A stretch of 64,000 nucleotides of DNA, taken from contig CM055097.1 of the NCBI GenBank assembly GCA_029204225.1, forward strand, positions 1,285,414 to 1,349,413. The letters run 5' to 3'. This document shows positions 24,378-35,599 of this stretch, piece by piece (the stretch's first letter is position 1; each line of letters opens with the position of its first letter). The notes below the pieces were generated by a model. The model was not told the DNA's origin. It saw only the letters and a list, made by a program, of their open reading frames with translations, and did not search any database. A program made the translations under genes and the position numbers. Source of the stretch: Diphasiastrum complanatum (Eukaryota > Streptophyta > Lycopodiopsida > Lycopodiales > Lycopodiaceae).

Positions 24378-24997
24378 TCTTGCATCAATAGTTAACCCAC
24401 AAATTTGAAGGAAACAGAATGTGAAGTTCCTTTTAAGACTACAAAAGACAACTTCATTTAGCATTGTCAATCTCCATTAATAATTGTTAGTGAATCTCTA
24501 ATGTTTTGATCCATGTTAAAGGAGAACTTGACTAGAGCATTGTTGCCCAGTTGCAGCTACTTCTTCCAAAGCATGAACTTACATGCTCCCTACGCAGTCT
24601 GATTTTTTATGCTTGAAAAAATGGCACACAAAAGAGCTACTGATCATGTAGCAGCATTTTGAAATTTCAAAACGAAATTCCAAATTATCTTGCATCAATA
24701 GTTAACCCACAGATTTGAAGAAAACAGAATTTGCAGTTCCTTCCAAGACTACACAAGACAGCTCTTTCATTTAGCGTTGTCAATCTCCATTTATAATTGT
24801 TAGTGAATCTCTAATGTTTTGATCCACGTTAAAGGAGAACTTGATTGGAGCATTGCTGCCCAGTTGCAGCTACTTCTTCCAAAGAATGAGCTTACATGCT
24901 CTCTAAGCAGTCTGATTTTTTATGCTTGAAAAAATTGCACAGAAAAGGGCTACTGATCGTGTAGCAGCATTTTGAAATTTCAAAATGAAAATCCAAA
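24378..24997. repeat. Tandem duplication of about 310 bp
   Basis: Two adjacent copies (24378-24687, 24688-24997) beginning ATCTTGCATCAATAGTTAAC and sharing CTCTAATGTTTTGATCCA and GCCCAGTTGCAGCTACTTCT. I judge them about 90% alike by eye. Neither contains an ORF that I recognise. Confidence 0.88.
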
Positions 24998-24999
24998 TC

Positions 25000-25499
25000 T
25001 TCGAATTTGAATGTGTACTAGCTACGATGATGCACTATTCTTCACTCACTTCTTTATTCCCCGAAGTAAGAATCACCTTTGTCTACTCTACTAAAGTAGA
25101 AATATGAGCTATCCTTTCACTCCGACAATCTACACACACGATCTACTATCAGTGTCTACATACACAATCTATTATAAGCGTAATCTACACACACAATCAA
25201 CACATGTTGCCTTGGACTGAGCTATAGGTAGTATGGCTTTGGAGCAAAGATTGAGCACATTAGAGATTTCTGGAGCGCGATTTCATTGCCACTCTCTCTC
25301 ATACATACACACTCACAAATATACATACATCCACATGGCCTTTAGAGGTCACACACTCACAAATATACATACATCCACATGGCCTTTATTGACCTCTAAA
25401 GAGTAGCGATCTGGAAAATCTCTTTTTGACAAGGATGACATTGGGTTAACTATGTAGTGCAGGGATTTAGAAACCATTAGCGAGCTCACTCTCACTCCA
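25000..25499. other. Interval with a 44-bp local duplication
   Basis: CACACTCACAAATATACATA with the following CATCCACATGGCCTTTA occurs twice (25307 and 25351). Inverted AGAGGTCA/TGACCTCT flank the second copy. No gene. Confidence 0.6.
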
Positions 25500-26240
25500 C
25501 TCACTCGCATTTTTTTAAGACACAAATTTTTTCAAATACTCGAATTTTTCATTTTCTCCAAAGACTCAAATTTTCTCCAAATGATCGAATTTTTCAAAGA
25601 CTTGAATTTTTTTAAAAACTCGAATTTTTTCAAAAAGTCGAATTTCTTCAAATGATCGAATTTTTTCAAATACTCGAATTTTTCCAAAGAGGCCAATTTT
25701 TTCAAAGACTGAAATTTTTCGACCCTTTGTATATTTTTTGACCCAGAGTAAAATCCGACGACTCAAATTTTTCAAACGACTCGAATTTCTAGAACGACTC
25801 GATTTTTTATCAAAAGACTTGAAATTTTTTTGAACAACTCGAATTTTTTCAAAGAGTCGAATTTTTTTCGAGGTTTCGAATTTTTTCGATGACTTAAATT
25901 TTCTTCATGACTCGAATTTTTCCAAAGACTCGAAGTTTTACAAAGGATCGGATTTATCAAATGACTCGAATTTTTCCAACGACTCCAGTTTTTTCAAAGG
26001 ATCAAATTTCTCGAAAGACTCAAATTTTTTCGAGGACTCAAATTTTTTCAATGGATCGAATTTTTATAATGACTCGAATTTTTTCAATAAATCGAAAGTT
26101 TTTCAATGGATTGAATTTTTCAAATGACTCGAATTTTTCCAATGGATCAAATTTCTACGACGACTCGAATTTTTCAAAAGGATTGAATGTTTCAAATGAC
26201 TCGAATTTTTCAACGACTCAAATTTTTTCAAAGGATCTAA
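25500..26240 (-). repeat. AATTCGAGTC low-complexity array 2
   Basis: Degenerate units of GACTCGAATTTTTTCAAAG, the reverse complement of array 1. Contains TTGTATATTTTTTGACCC and AGTAAAATCCGAC as in the other arrays. Confidence 0.8.
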
Positions 26241-26264
26241 GTGACGGTCGATGATTTGGATGGT

Positions 26265-26620
26265 GACCGATCTCGCGCATCTCACATCTTGAATATCTAA
26301 CATATCTCACACATCTCAGCCATAGTAGGGGTCAGAATTTAACCATGTTCAACAATAGCACAGAGAATATCTTAATAAAAAGTTGACAGGGGCGATAGGC
26401 GATATGTGTTTTCAAATGTCTGTTAACGGGCGACCCAGAGTTCAAAGTGAATATATTGTTCATGCATGTGGTATGTATGGGTGTTTTGTTAGAATTCGAT
26501 CCTCAGCCTCAATAATGAACATCCTGAAAGTTGTACAAAACCTAGAAAAAAAGACTCGAAATTTTCATAAGGTCGCTCGGAGTTTTTCCGACCCAATGTA
26601 ATTCTTGTCAAAAAGATATT
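26265..26620 (+). repeat. Dispersed repeat R1, copy 2
   Basis: Matches 17000-17330 in order and orientation, from CATCTCACATCTTGAATATC to AATGAACATCCTGAAAGTTG and the GTTTTTCCGACCCAA segment. Confidence 0.8.
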
Positions 26621-27880
26621 TTGACCCTAGATTGGATCAAATCGAGACGAAAATTATCCGGACGTGTTAGACCTTGGATCGGGTCGGATCGGGATTGATA
26701 AATCCGATCCATGTGCATATTTTCACCCTAGTATAAGTTTTCAACCCTTTGTATATTTTTTGATACTACGTTACTTTTCGATCCAGTGTATAAAATTCGA
26801 CCCATTGTAAAATATGATATTGTCGGTCAGAAATTCAAATTTCTAACAATAAAAATGGTCAAAGATATACAACGAAATAAGTTCGTCTCAATCTGTCGAT
26901 CCGATTCAGTGTCAAAAAATACTTTGCCAAGCTCAACGTTAGGTCGGAAAAGTTCGATCCTTCGAAAAAATTCGAGTCTTTGAAAAAATACGAGTCTTTG
27001 AAAAAAATCGAGTCTTTCTAAAAATTTGATCCTTTGAAAAAATTTGACTTTTTGAATAAATTCTAGTTTTTGAAAAAATTCGAGTCTTCGGAAAAATTGG
27101 AGTCTTTAGAAAAATTTGATCCTTGAGAAAAATTCAAGTCTTTGGAAAAATTTAAATCTTTAAAAAAAAAATTCAAGTCTTGGAAAAATTCGAGTCTTTG
27201 AAAAAATTCGAGTTTTTGGAAAAATTCGAGTCTTCGGAAAAAAAAATTCGATCCTCTGGAAAAAAATCAAGTCTTTGGAAAAATTCGAGTATTTTAAAAA
27301 ATTTCTAGTTTTTGGAAAAATTCCAATCTTCGAAAAAATTCGATCCTTGGGAAAAATTCAAGTCTTGGAAAAATTCGAGTCTTTAGAAAAATTTTAGTTT
27401 TTGAAAAAATTTGAGTCTTTGAAAAAAAAAATTGATCTTTTGAAAAAAAATCAAGTCTTTTGGAAAAATTCGATCCTTTGGAAAAATCAATTCTTTAAAA
27501 AAAATTCAAGTCTTTGAAAAAAACAATCGAGTCTTTGAAAAAATTCTGAGTTGACAGTACAAAAAATATACAAAGGGTCGGATTTTACTCTGGGTCGAAA
27601 AATATACAAAGGGTCAGAATAAGTCCGTCTTGATCCGATCCGATCCAGAGTCGGAAAATCCTTTTCCAAGCTCAACGTTGGGTCGGAAAAGTTAGATCCT
27701 TCGGAGAAATTCGATCCTTTGAAAAATGTGAGTCTTTGGGAAAATGCGAATCTTTGGACAAATTCGAGTCTTTGGAAATTCGACCCATTGTAAAATCCGA
27801 TATTGTTGGTCAGAAATCCGACCCATTGTAAAATTTGATACTGTTGGTTAGAAATCCGACCCAACGACTTCGCGTTGACG
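26621..27880 (+). repeat. AATTCGAGTCTTTGG low-complexity array 3
   Basis: GGAAAAATTCGAGTCTTTGG units dominate 26940-27560. They are interspersed with CGACCCATTGTAAAATCCGA and CAAGCTCAACGTTGGGTCGG segments, which are themselves repeated (26930 and 27670; 26810 and 27785). Non-coding. Confidence 0.8.
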
Positions 27881-28095
27881 TCTGCCTACTTTGTACATGT
27901 ACTTACAATAATGAGGCAATTGTAAAAACTGTAGCAAAATCAGATATAGATATTTCCGACCCAAGTCTTTCCCGAACCATTGCAACTCTTATCAAAGAAA
28001 AAAATTCCGACTCTAGGTCAGGTCGAATCAAAATTTACAAAGACTGTTGGTAAACCAAAAGATGCGAAAAATGCCCCTCTCACATAGCTCGTATA

Positions 28096-28239
28096 TTGTA
28101 GGATTTGTAGACTTTTTAGCATTTTTACATTTTGTAGACTTTTTCGTGTTTTTGCATCTTTACAATTCCCAAAAAAAATCCAAATACGTGAAAAAGTTTA
28201 CAAAATGCGAAAATGCTAAAAAGTCTACAAATCCTACAA
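28096..28239. repeat. Foldback element, arms of about 57 bp
   Basis: TTGTAGGATTTGTAGACTTT with TTAGCATTTT (from 28096) is mirrored by AAAATGCTAAAAAGTCTACA with AATCCTACAA (to 28239). About five mismatches occur over the arms, around a centre near 28166. It resembles a hairpin MITE. Confidence 0.8.
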
Positions 28240-28282
28240 CTATGCGAGACGTCAACCTCTGTTCCTCCGCTGGTTATCTACC

Positions 28283-28500
28283 CGTAATGCCTTGTGCTCA
28301 GGTGTAAAGAAAAAAAAAAAAAAACTTTGGGAAGGCCCTTACGTAAGGGAAGGCCCGAAGCCCTCGGCACTTCCTTGCTCCTCTGCTGCAAAGCTTCGCG
28401 GAGTGTGGCCGATTACTTGCAAACCTACGCTCCTTTGCTGGTTTTCAAAAAAGCGGACCTGCTGCATCTGCCACAACGTAATCTAGGAGCGCGCCTGCTG
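28283..28500 (+). mobile_element. GC-rich MITE-like fragment related to 60.3-61.2 kb
   Basis: Begins TAATGCCTTGTGCTCAGGTG, exactly the reverse complement of 61142-61161. A poly-A stretch and a GGGAAGGCCCTTACGTAAGG palindrome follow, then further GGCCCGAAGCCCT sequence similar in style to the 60.7-kb hairpins. The right end is not defined. CTACCTAGTG-type 11-bp repeats follow at 28505-28545. Confidence 0.5.
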
Positions 28501-28849
28501 CCTTAGTGCTACCTAATGCTACCTAGTGCTACCTACTGCCGCCTGATGCTTGTTGTTCACCATAACCAATCACATTTAAGCTTGTTAGCAATGGTTGATG
28601 CAGTTCTTGCATATTACAATTGTTTGGTGAGAGCACTATGTAGAGAGAGATTCTATAGTAGAGAGATTGTCTATCGTCTGAGATTCTATACTGTCCTTGG
28701 CAATCAATTGAGCATCTAGAGTGCCATGCTCTTGCCGAATGCTCTTGCCGAACTCTTTTTTTGGTTTCCGTATATGCTGTCCTCATCCAAATCGTAGGCT
28801 TTTTAGTCAAAGAATCATATCTATTCTCCAGTTCCCATACTCTGATTGC

Positions 28850-29268
28850 CTTGAAAAAAAGGAATTGGACCCTAGCTTCTTTGCATTTGTTTTTTCTTTT
28901 GCTGCATTTTCCAACTCAGGTCTAGTATTTCGCAATGACAACATGGTGCTCTTTTGTGAATCGGCTCCTCTTCTTCTATCTATTATAATCTTAAATCTTG
29001 TACGAAACACGATGTTTCCGCCCTATATGAGAGCAATTATCTGGCTCCTGCACCGCAAATCAGCTGAAGCGAATAAGAAAGCCGTGTATGGCTATTTATT
29101 GAGACACCCTCGCAAGTGTTACATGCATCTATTTCCCAATGATAAAACTAAGTGGCTTGTGGTAACAGTCGTGGGGTTCACTACAGTTTTTACGACACGC
29201 AATGCTGGAGAAAATGTAATGAATCTAAGCGATCTATCTGCACCGATGCTGCTCTATATCGGCATGAT
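28850..29268 (+). pseudogene. HKT/Trk-type Na+/K+ transporter fragment
   Basis: The plus-strand frame contains FAFVFSFAAFSNSGLVFRND, NMVLFCESAPLLLSIIILNL, VRNTMFPPYMRAIIWLLHRK and a final TTRNAGENVMNLSDLSAP. This matches the HKT layout: third pore loop (usually FANCGFVPTNENM), the following helix, L(L)GNTLFPP, the cytosolic loop, then the RHTGE...DLS segment before the fourth pore. HKT proteins are plasma-membrane cation transporters. Here the pore motif is NSG instead of NCG. A stretch of roughly 30-40 residues is missing between WLVVTVVGFTTV and TTRNAGE. A good donor (GTGAGC) follows at about 29267, but no next exon is seen. There is no N-terminal half and no ATG. Confidence 0.68.
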
Positions 29269-29272
29269 GTGA

Positions 29273-30330
29273 GCTTATATAATTAGCTTGTTTAACATGT
29301 TCCCAGTTTACCTGTAACTTCTTCAAACACCATTGTTCTTGAAACACTTGAAAGTTGAAACTAAAAACAGTTGAAAGCCATTTTTTGAGCTGAAACTTGT
29401 CACAAAGTGTGTTTCATTTTTTAGATAAGCATCTGCACGAACTCTTACCCTCCATTCAGAATTTACGTGAAATTTTTTTCTTTTGGCTTGCTCAAGTTCT
29501 GAAATTTAGTGATGTTGTAAATCACAGCAAGCAGGTGCGGCCTTGATGGAGGTCTATGCCTATGCAATCATTTCTGTGTTCGATTACACAATTTTCGAGC
29601 TCTGCAACTCAATTTTTTGAGCTAGTGTTCATTTTACTAAACCCGTGTGTTCCCTCTATGCCCATGCAATCGTCTGCGGTCATTTGTAGTTTTGTTTCAT
29701 GTTCTTTTCCTGATTTTTTTATTGTTGCAAGAGGATTTGCAATCTTTAAAGAACTTTTCTCATACATTTCTATGTTCATTTTCCTCTTAAATTACATTGT
29801 TAGTAGTTGTCATGTAAATATGAAAGCTATGATCAATAGCAAGATATGATCCATTTTTAATGATTGCAACACGTTGTTTTGTTTCTGATTTTCATCAAAA
29901 ATGTGCTTATGCTATTGTAATGAACCCCATTGCACTCCATAGACACGCAAGATTCGAAATCTTGAATTTTCTTGTCTTCTGATCTACAGTCATCGCACTG
30001 TTTGTAGTGGGAGAAGCAAAAACAGTGGGTAGCGATTCCCTTTGTAGATTAGCCTTGGAACAATCATTCTCAATCTTTTGAACGCAAGTAACAATGGTCG
30101 TGTAGTCCGCTTTTAAAACTCATGCAATATTTCACTTTTCAGTAATGTTAATAAATTTCAGCAGTTAACAACCGTCTTGCATTACAATATCGCTGCCCAT
30201 TGTTAGTCTTGCACCATCGCTGCCCATTGTTAGCCCATTGTTAGCACCATTTCCAGCATCTTGCAGACAAAGTTTTGTTATTGTTCAATTGGATATATAG
30301 TAAAACCAAACATTCCTATGAGGTTTTAGT
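29273..30330. other. Interval without recognised gene
   Basis: T-rich DNA with repeated CCTATGCAATC motifs (29560, 29660) and a GCTGCCCATTGTTAG duplication (30190-30240). ORFs here are hydrophobic by composition only. Confidence 0.4.
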
Positions 30331-30331
30331 A

Positions 30332-30795
30332 ATGGCTCCTGTGCTTTAGCAGATAAGGGTGTGAAGACTGTGCCCTCTACTTATGTCAAGGATGAAACCA
30401 ATCAGCCTAAAGTTCCATATAATGCTTTCAGCAAAGAAATTCCTATGATAGATATAGCAGGATTGATCGGAGAGAGACGAAATGGCATTGTTGCAGATAT
30501 TGGATGGGCTTGTTCAGAATGGGGAATCTTTCAAATCATCAATCAGGGAGTTACCAAAAGCCTGAAAACAGGATTCGAACTTAGGCATTTGAATTCTTCG
30601 CAATGCCACTTGAAGAAATATGGTGTATGTTGTAAAGTCTGGTCAGTAATTTGTCGGATATGCAAAGGACGCATTCTCACAGATGAGAAATACATGGAAT
30701 GGAGAGAACTCATCACACTTCGCTGCTTCCCCATCAGTAGCCCATCACTAGCCGCAATGAGGATCAATGGCCCTGGAAGCCTGAGAGGTTCAGGT
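30332..30795 (+). pseudogene. 2-oxoglutarate/Fe(II)-dependent dioxygenase pseudogene (N-terminal half)
   Basis: An ATGGCTCCT at 30332 is followed, after a frame change, by ALADKGVKTVPSTYV and then IPMIDIAGL, ADIGWACSEWGIFQIINQGV (DIOX_N domain; the family norm is WGFFQ.INHGV). A second frame gives AFEFFAMPLEE at about 30585. A third returns to TDEKYMEWRELITLRCFP, and a fourth reads QWPWKPERFR before the GA microsatellite. This is the conserved order of plant 2-ODDs of the flavonoid/hormone class. At least three frameshifts kill the frame. The catalytic HxD...H domain is absent, as the GA tract begins where the sequence should continue. Confidence 0.78.
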
Positions 30796-30804
30796 GATAC
30801 CCAT

Positions 30805-30806
<2 letters not shown>

Positions 30807-30857
<51 letters not shown>
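30807..30857. repeat. (GA)n microsatellite
   Basis: An uninterrupted tract replacing the expected continuation of the dioxygenase gene. Confidence 0.97.
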
Positions 30858-30860
<3 letters not shown>

Positions 30861-31038
30861 CTACAAAAACAAAGAATCATTCCATTAGATATATCATACA
30901 ATAATTACAAGTTAACTTAAACATAGAAACAACAAGAGGTAGAGAAATAAACATACTTGGTATGATATGACATCACCAAGATCTTCACACTGTCCTTGAT
31001 GGCTTGTAGAAAAAAGTTGTTGAGAAGACAGACTTCTT

Positions 31039-31877
31039 TTATTGAATCCCTCTCGCGGTATAAAATTGTAGGAGAGGGAGACCCGCCTCTATCACTGGAT
31101 CGTTGTTAGAAGCCCTCTTGTCCTTCATCTGAACATAGTCAAGGATTCTAAAGTTAAGACTAAAACCAATTTCTTCTATTTTGAAGAGAATTGGCATGCC
31201 GATATTATCTAGTGCATCCAATATATCTCTTTCAAACTTAAGGTAATCTTCAGAATCCAAGTATAATAGAGGGGGGAGAGGAGTAGTGGGATTGCTAGTA
31301 CTAGTATTCACAATACAGGGGTTATCGATCTTAACAAGAATAATGCCCAAAATGTTTGTGATTGAGTCGACCACAATATCTAAGACAATAGTATTTATAA
31401 TGGCATCACCTCCAAAAGTTGAAGCTTGGAGGTTCGTGCATTGTACCTTTTTCGGAACCTGAGCAAAGGTTTTTCTGCTCCGTTTAGGGACAGGTTGCTT
31501 GCGAGGCCTCTTTGTGGGAAGGTTAGCATTGTTAATGGGTTCGAACCTGGGAGCACAGGAATCAACCTTGTGAAGTCTACAGTATCTATCCCTAATTCTA
31601 TACAAAATTTGGAAATCCTTGGGCATTATGGTGACCCACTTAGCATAAGACTCAAATAGTTCTCTACAGACTCCTGCAAGCACTGTAGTGTTGTAGGTGT
31701 GAACCTAACAAAATTGTCCAGATTATTTCTAGTGATCTGACGGACAATTCTGTAGAAAGGGGCTTTTGGTATCAGGAGTTCAGCGGATCTCTGATATTTT
31801 TTAATCCCAGAGAGCCACCTGCTCCTGTTATGTCTGGTCTGCCGTGATGGATTCACAGCAGGATCCCTCGTGGACAC
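31039..31877 (-). pseudogene. Divergent histone H3-like pseudogene with basic C-terminal extension
   Basis: The minus strand reads GIKKYQRSAELLIPKAPFYR, IVRQITRNNLDNFVRFTPTT and LQCLQESVENYL, i.e. H3 alpha-N, alpha-1, loop 1 and alpha-2 (norm [20 protein letters not shown]). A different frame continues with AKWVTIMPKDFQILYRIRDR, the H3 loop 2 / alpha-3 end. About a dozen residues (LFEDTNLCAIH in H3) are lost at the frame switch near 31660. Loop 1 seems one residue longer than in canonical H3, as in CENH3s, but the CENH3-typical Trp is absent. The N-tail is short and lacks ATG and the K4/K9/K27 motifs. After the fold, about 180 extra residues follow, starting with a basic stretch (KRPRKQPVPKRSRK) and ending in a region I do not recognise. 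Nucleosomal function is unlikely as it stands. Confidence 0.7.
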
Positions 31878-33100
31878 AGTACCAAGAGAGAAAAAATCCT
31901 CTTATTTTGTTTGACCCTATCCATGTGTTATGGTGGGTTGTATTGGTTTTGTGCGAGGTTGTAGTAGCAGTGGTCAAATGAGGCTTTCTAGCCTCACAGA
32001 GGTGCGATATGTATGGAGGAGCAGCGGTATCGGTCTTGTGTGAGCGTTGAAGAAGGAGACAATGGTGAATGAGACAATGGATCACAGAGGCGATATGTAC
32101 GAACTAAGTATCGCTCTTGTGCGTGCGCACACAGACGAGGGGATCAGGGAGCTAACGGGATGTGCAGAGAAGTGATATGTGAGTGAAAATGCCAAGAAAA
32201 AAAAAGTGAAAATGACCTCGTCGTTCACGACCTTGTGCCCTCGGATTTCACATGTGCAAGTTTCCATACTAACCAATCAATGAATGACATGTGTCATTCA
32301 CATGTGTGGATTTTTGTGGCCCTAATGGGAATGATTGACATGTGTCACGTACGAACGAATCAGTTTTCGACACCTGACGGGTGTACGACTTCACACGTGT
32401 GGTCATTTGTGAGCCAATCAAGGGTCGACACATGGGTGGTTGACTGTTGACTCGCATGTGTGAAAAAACTATAAAGGGCACAATCCTTGGAGAACTTTTT
32501 TTCATTTTTTTTCTCGATTTTCACTAATATCGCTTCCATGCATGCCTAACGTGTCTTGTCTACGACCCAGAATAGTACAAGCGTACAAGAGTGATATCAG
32601 CCTATGGAGTCCGTACATATCGGTTCTATGCGCACATAGTGTACTTCTTTTTTTTGAGTATAGTGTCCTCTCGCACAAAACCGGTATCACGCGATGGCTT
32701 TCTCGTTTGATTCTAGTCATGATCCTTGTTGTCCACATTTCTCACAAATTTTGGTATAACTGAGCGCACAAAGTATTTCAAATCCCTCTTTCGTCCTTTC
32801 TTGCATGTGTTCAGTACAACACAACAGAGTCCAGATGTTTTTTATGTCCAGAATGTCAGATTTAGGGATATAATCAATATCCCTCTAATCGCTCAAAGGT
32901 AATTTGTCGTTTATGCATTTCAGTAACCTTGTACATTATTTTCCACAGTATAAGCAGCGGCTAGATAGGATGTACACTAGACTTTTTGACCAATTTAAGA
33001 ATTCCACTCAATGTAATATATGTAAAAGAAAATGTCGTTATCTCGAGTATCAAATCGGATTTGTGTTTTTATTGTTAGTATAGATCCCAGAAGAGTAAGA
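31878..33100. other. Interval with G/E-box-rich, LTR-like stretch
   Basis: CACATGTG, ACACGTGTG and GACATGTGTCA palindromes cluster at 32235-32460, followed by CTATAAAGGGCACAA (about 32468), a TATA-box-like site. This is the composition of a promoter-bearing LTR, but no repeated partner or TG..CA limits were found. Confidence 0.35.
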
Positions 33101-33104
33101 TACA

Positions 33105-33870
33105 TTGATGTCTGAGGAACCATTGTTTCAAGACGTTTCTCATGGTGAGCAACGACAACTCGACCAATCTTCAACTTGCCAAATAGAAGATCCAAATAGA
33201 AAAAAAAATCATTCAAAGAATGGATGGATGATCAGATGCTTCACTATCCACAATGGTGGCGTCATAATAAGCTGTCTAATTCGGAGCAGTACCGTCAGAT
33301 GTGGAATCAACTGATTCCGTCTCCACACAGAAATATGGATAACTGCAAACGAATATCGAAGCACATATTGTCCTACCAACATGATTATAAGAGAAAAACT
33401 TGTAAACCTGAATACCTACACAAGTATACGAAGAAGAAATCTATGTGCTTGAAGACACTGAACACAATTTTTGCACATGGTGGACGAGAGATATATTCGT
33501 TGAGAACAAACTTGGACAATCACAACAATCAAATGAGAAGGGGCCAACAATAGCAACAACATGTCAAAACAAGAAAAAGATAGAGCCATGCAAATTGATG
33601 AAATGTGAAAATAGGCCTGTCACTCATCACGATACTCCATCTCATAATCAAACTACTGATTAAATGACAGAACAAGTGATCAATTCTCTACATAGATATG
33701 GAATCTCTCCAGATATGCAACAACAATACTTGCACTGGATAAAAGGAGCTGAAGCAGCGCACAATGAAAAAGTGTTTACAATATGGTATGATGTCATTGG
33801 GAATCAATCCACAACGGATCACAACAAGCAACAATCGCGATACAAACCGAACAATCTACTGAAATAGTTG
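33105..33870 (+). other. Unrecognised ORF cluster, possibly a decayed gag
   Basis: ORFs in neighbouring frames (33105-33314, 33224-33553, 33445-33663, 33664-33867) have ordinary composition. Examples are EWMDDQMLHYPQWWRHNKLS, QYRQMWNQLIP and MTEQVINSLHRYGISPDMQQ. Overlaps suggest one frame broken by frameshifts. I recognise no domain, zinc knuckle or protease. A retroelement gag is a guess from context. Confidence 0.3.
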
Positions 33871-35599
33871 ATCCAAGAGATCAAGGTCAAGAATAGATAC
33901 AAGTTTTTGTCCACACTTCTGTTTTGTTTTATTGCGCATTGCTACAGATTATTCATCTTGATCTTTTTACTGGTAACTGATACACTTCCGATTCGCAACC
34001 ATCCGTTGCTAAACTTTCGCTGCTATTCCACATTTCGAACTTGATATCAGAGTTTTGTTTTTATCAGATCTCTACTAATCCGATATCAATCCGATACTTC
34101 CACGGTATCCCACAGTTTTATGACATAGATCAGCTGTTGTAAAATATACATATTTGTTTATAAAATATTTAGGCAAATCAAAAAAGCATTTGGAATGTAC
34201 ATCAACAATTGTTTCCTCAGTACTGGCATTTTTACCTTTTTCACAACGGTCTGTGTCAATTGTTGTGCATTTGGCATACACATTCTTGGCATCTATATTT
34301 TTCTTTTTGAATATTGCATTGGTTTATTCAAACCAGGTAGACTTGAGACATCTTGAACTGAGTATGACGGACGTAACAAGCAATCTCAACAAGGTCTAAA
34401 CAAGGATGTTTTGTTCCGCAGTCAACACAAGAGGTGGCAAACACTATAAGATTACTTCGATGAGGACATTCAATTCTACAATGCCTACCTCAACACTCAA
34501 AACATCCGACAGACGGGATAACTCCATCACCACGCAAGTGCGACCAATACATTGGAATCGACGTTTTGTATGGACCCTCTACATAGTAAGAGAATCTACA
34601 TATGGCTCTTGGAGCATTGAAGAAGATGCAATTTCTAAAATCTCAACTAGATAAGTACTTGCAGTCATATTGCAATGCATCTTGCACAAAATAAAGATGT
34701 GATAGAATGTAAAATGTACAGTGAAATTCAATCACAAAGAAACAATCACTTAGAAAATTTCAATCAAAACCCCTTAAGAGTTCAATCAAATCCACTGAAA
34801 AGTTTCGTCAAACCCGCTCACTCTTGTTTGTACAAACTCCTTCTCTTATGCACCCCCCCAAATTGAAATTGAGAATTGGTGAATTGAAGTTCAATATTCC
34901 TCCCTTCCGGAATGGGTCAAAGATATGAATGTTATGTAGGATTTACTAAAAAACAGTAACTTGGTGATCAAACCTCCACAACTTTGACTTTAGGTGTCTG
35001 ATTGAGCCAAAAGTTCATTAGTAAGGTGATTTGATATAGTAGATGATATTCCTAGATGTTCAGTCCAAAATATGAAGGTTGGATATGAATTATCCAAAAA
35101 TAGTATTTTTTTGGACAACCTTGGTCAAATATGGTCAAACTCAATCAAAGGAAGCCAAATTTGGTGGTAATGACTTCTACTAGTTTAAATAAACATGCTT
35201 GCAATTTTTTGTCTAATTTGGACTCAAAACGAGGGAGATATTCCAGTTTGAAATTTTTTATCAAATCTGAGCCTCTTAGGGGGGGCCAAAAATTAAAAAA
35301 TTTCAAAACTTCTCAAAATCGTCCGAATTTAGGTTTGTTGTGTAGGGCTCAATGTGATGATATCGGAGGTACTTGATTTGTTGAATTTGGCTGAGCGGTT
35401 TGCAAGATATTGTTAGCCAAAGTTGACTGTTGACCAAGACTTGTTTAAAATGGTTTTTTTTTGGGAACCAAATTTGTTTCCCAAATTTAGATCATACGAT
35501 CAGACCCAAAAAAGGATAAGTTCGAATGGTGTGTTCACGTCCGATTTTTTTATGTTTTTTTTGAAACTAGGTCCGAGTGAGGACTCGCCCGAGGGAGAA
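33871..35599. other. Interval without recognised gene
   Basis: Contains TGATATCAGAG at about 34037, which loosely resembles a tRNA-Met primer-binding site, and AT-rich DNA with scattered short ORFs. Nothing is supported. Confidence 0.35.

Noticed and set aside
31535-31555. GGGTTCGAACCTGGG, like a tRNA T-loop/B-box
   Set aside because: No acceptor stem, A-box or anticodon arm at the right distance; it lies in the H3-like ORF extension.
34025-34048. TTGATATCAGAG as a possible primer-binding site
   Set aside because: It is imperfect and no LTR end (CA) directly precedes it.
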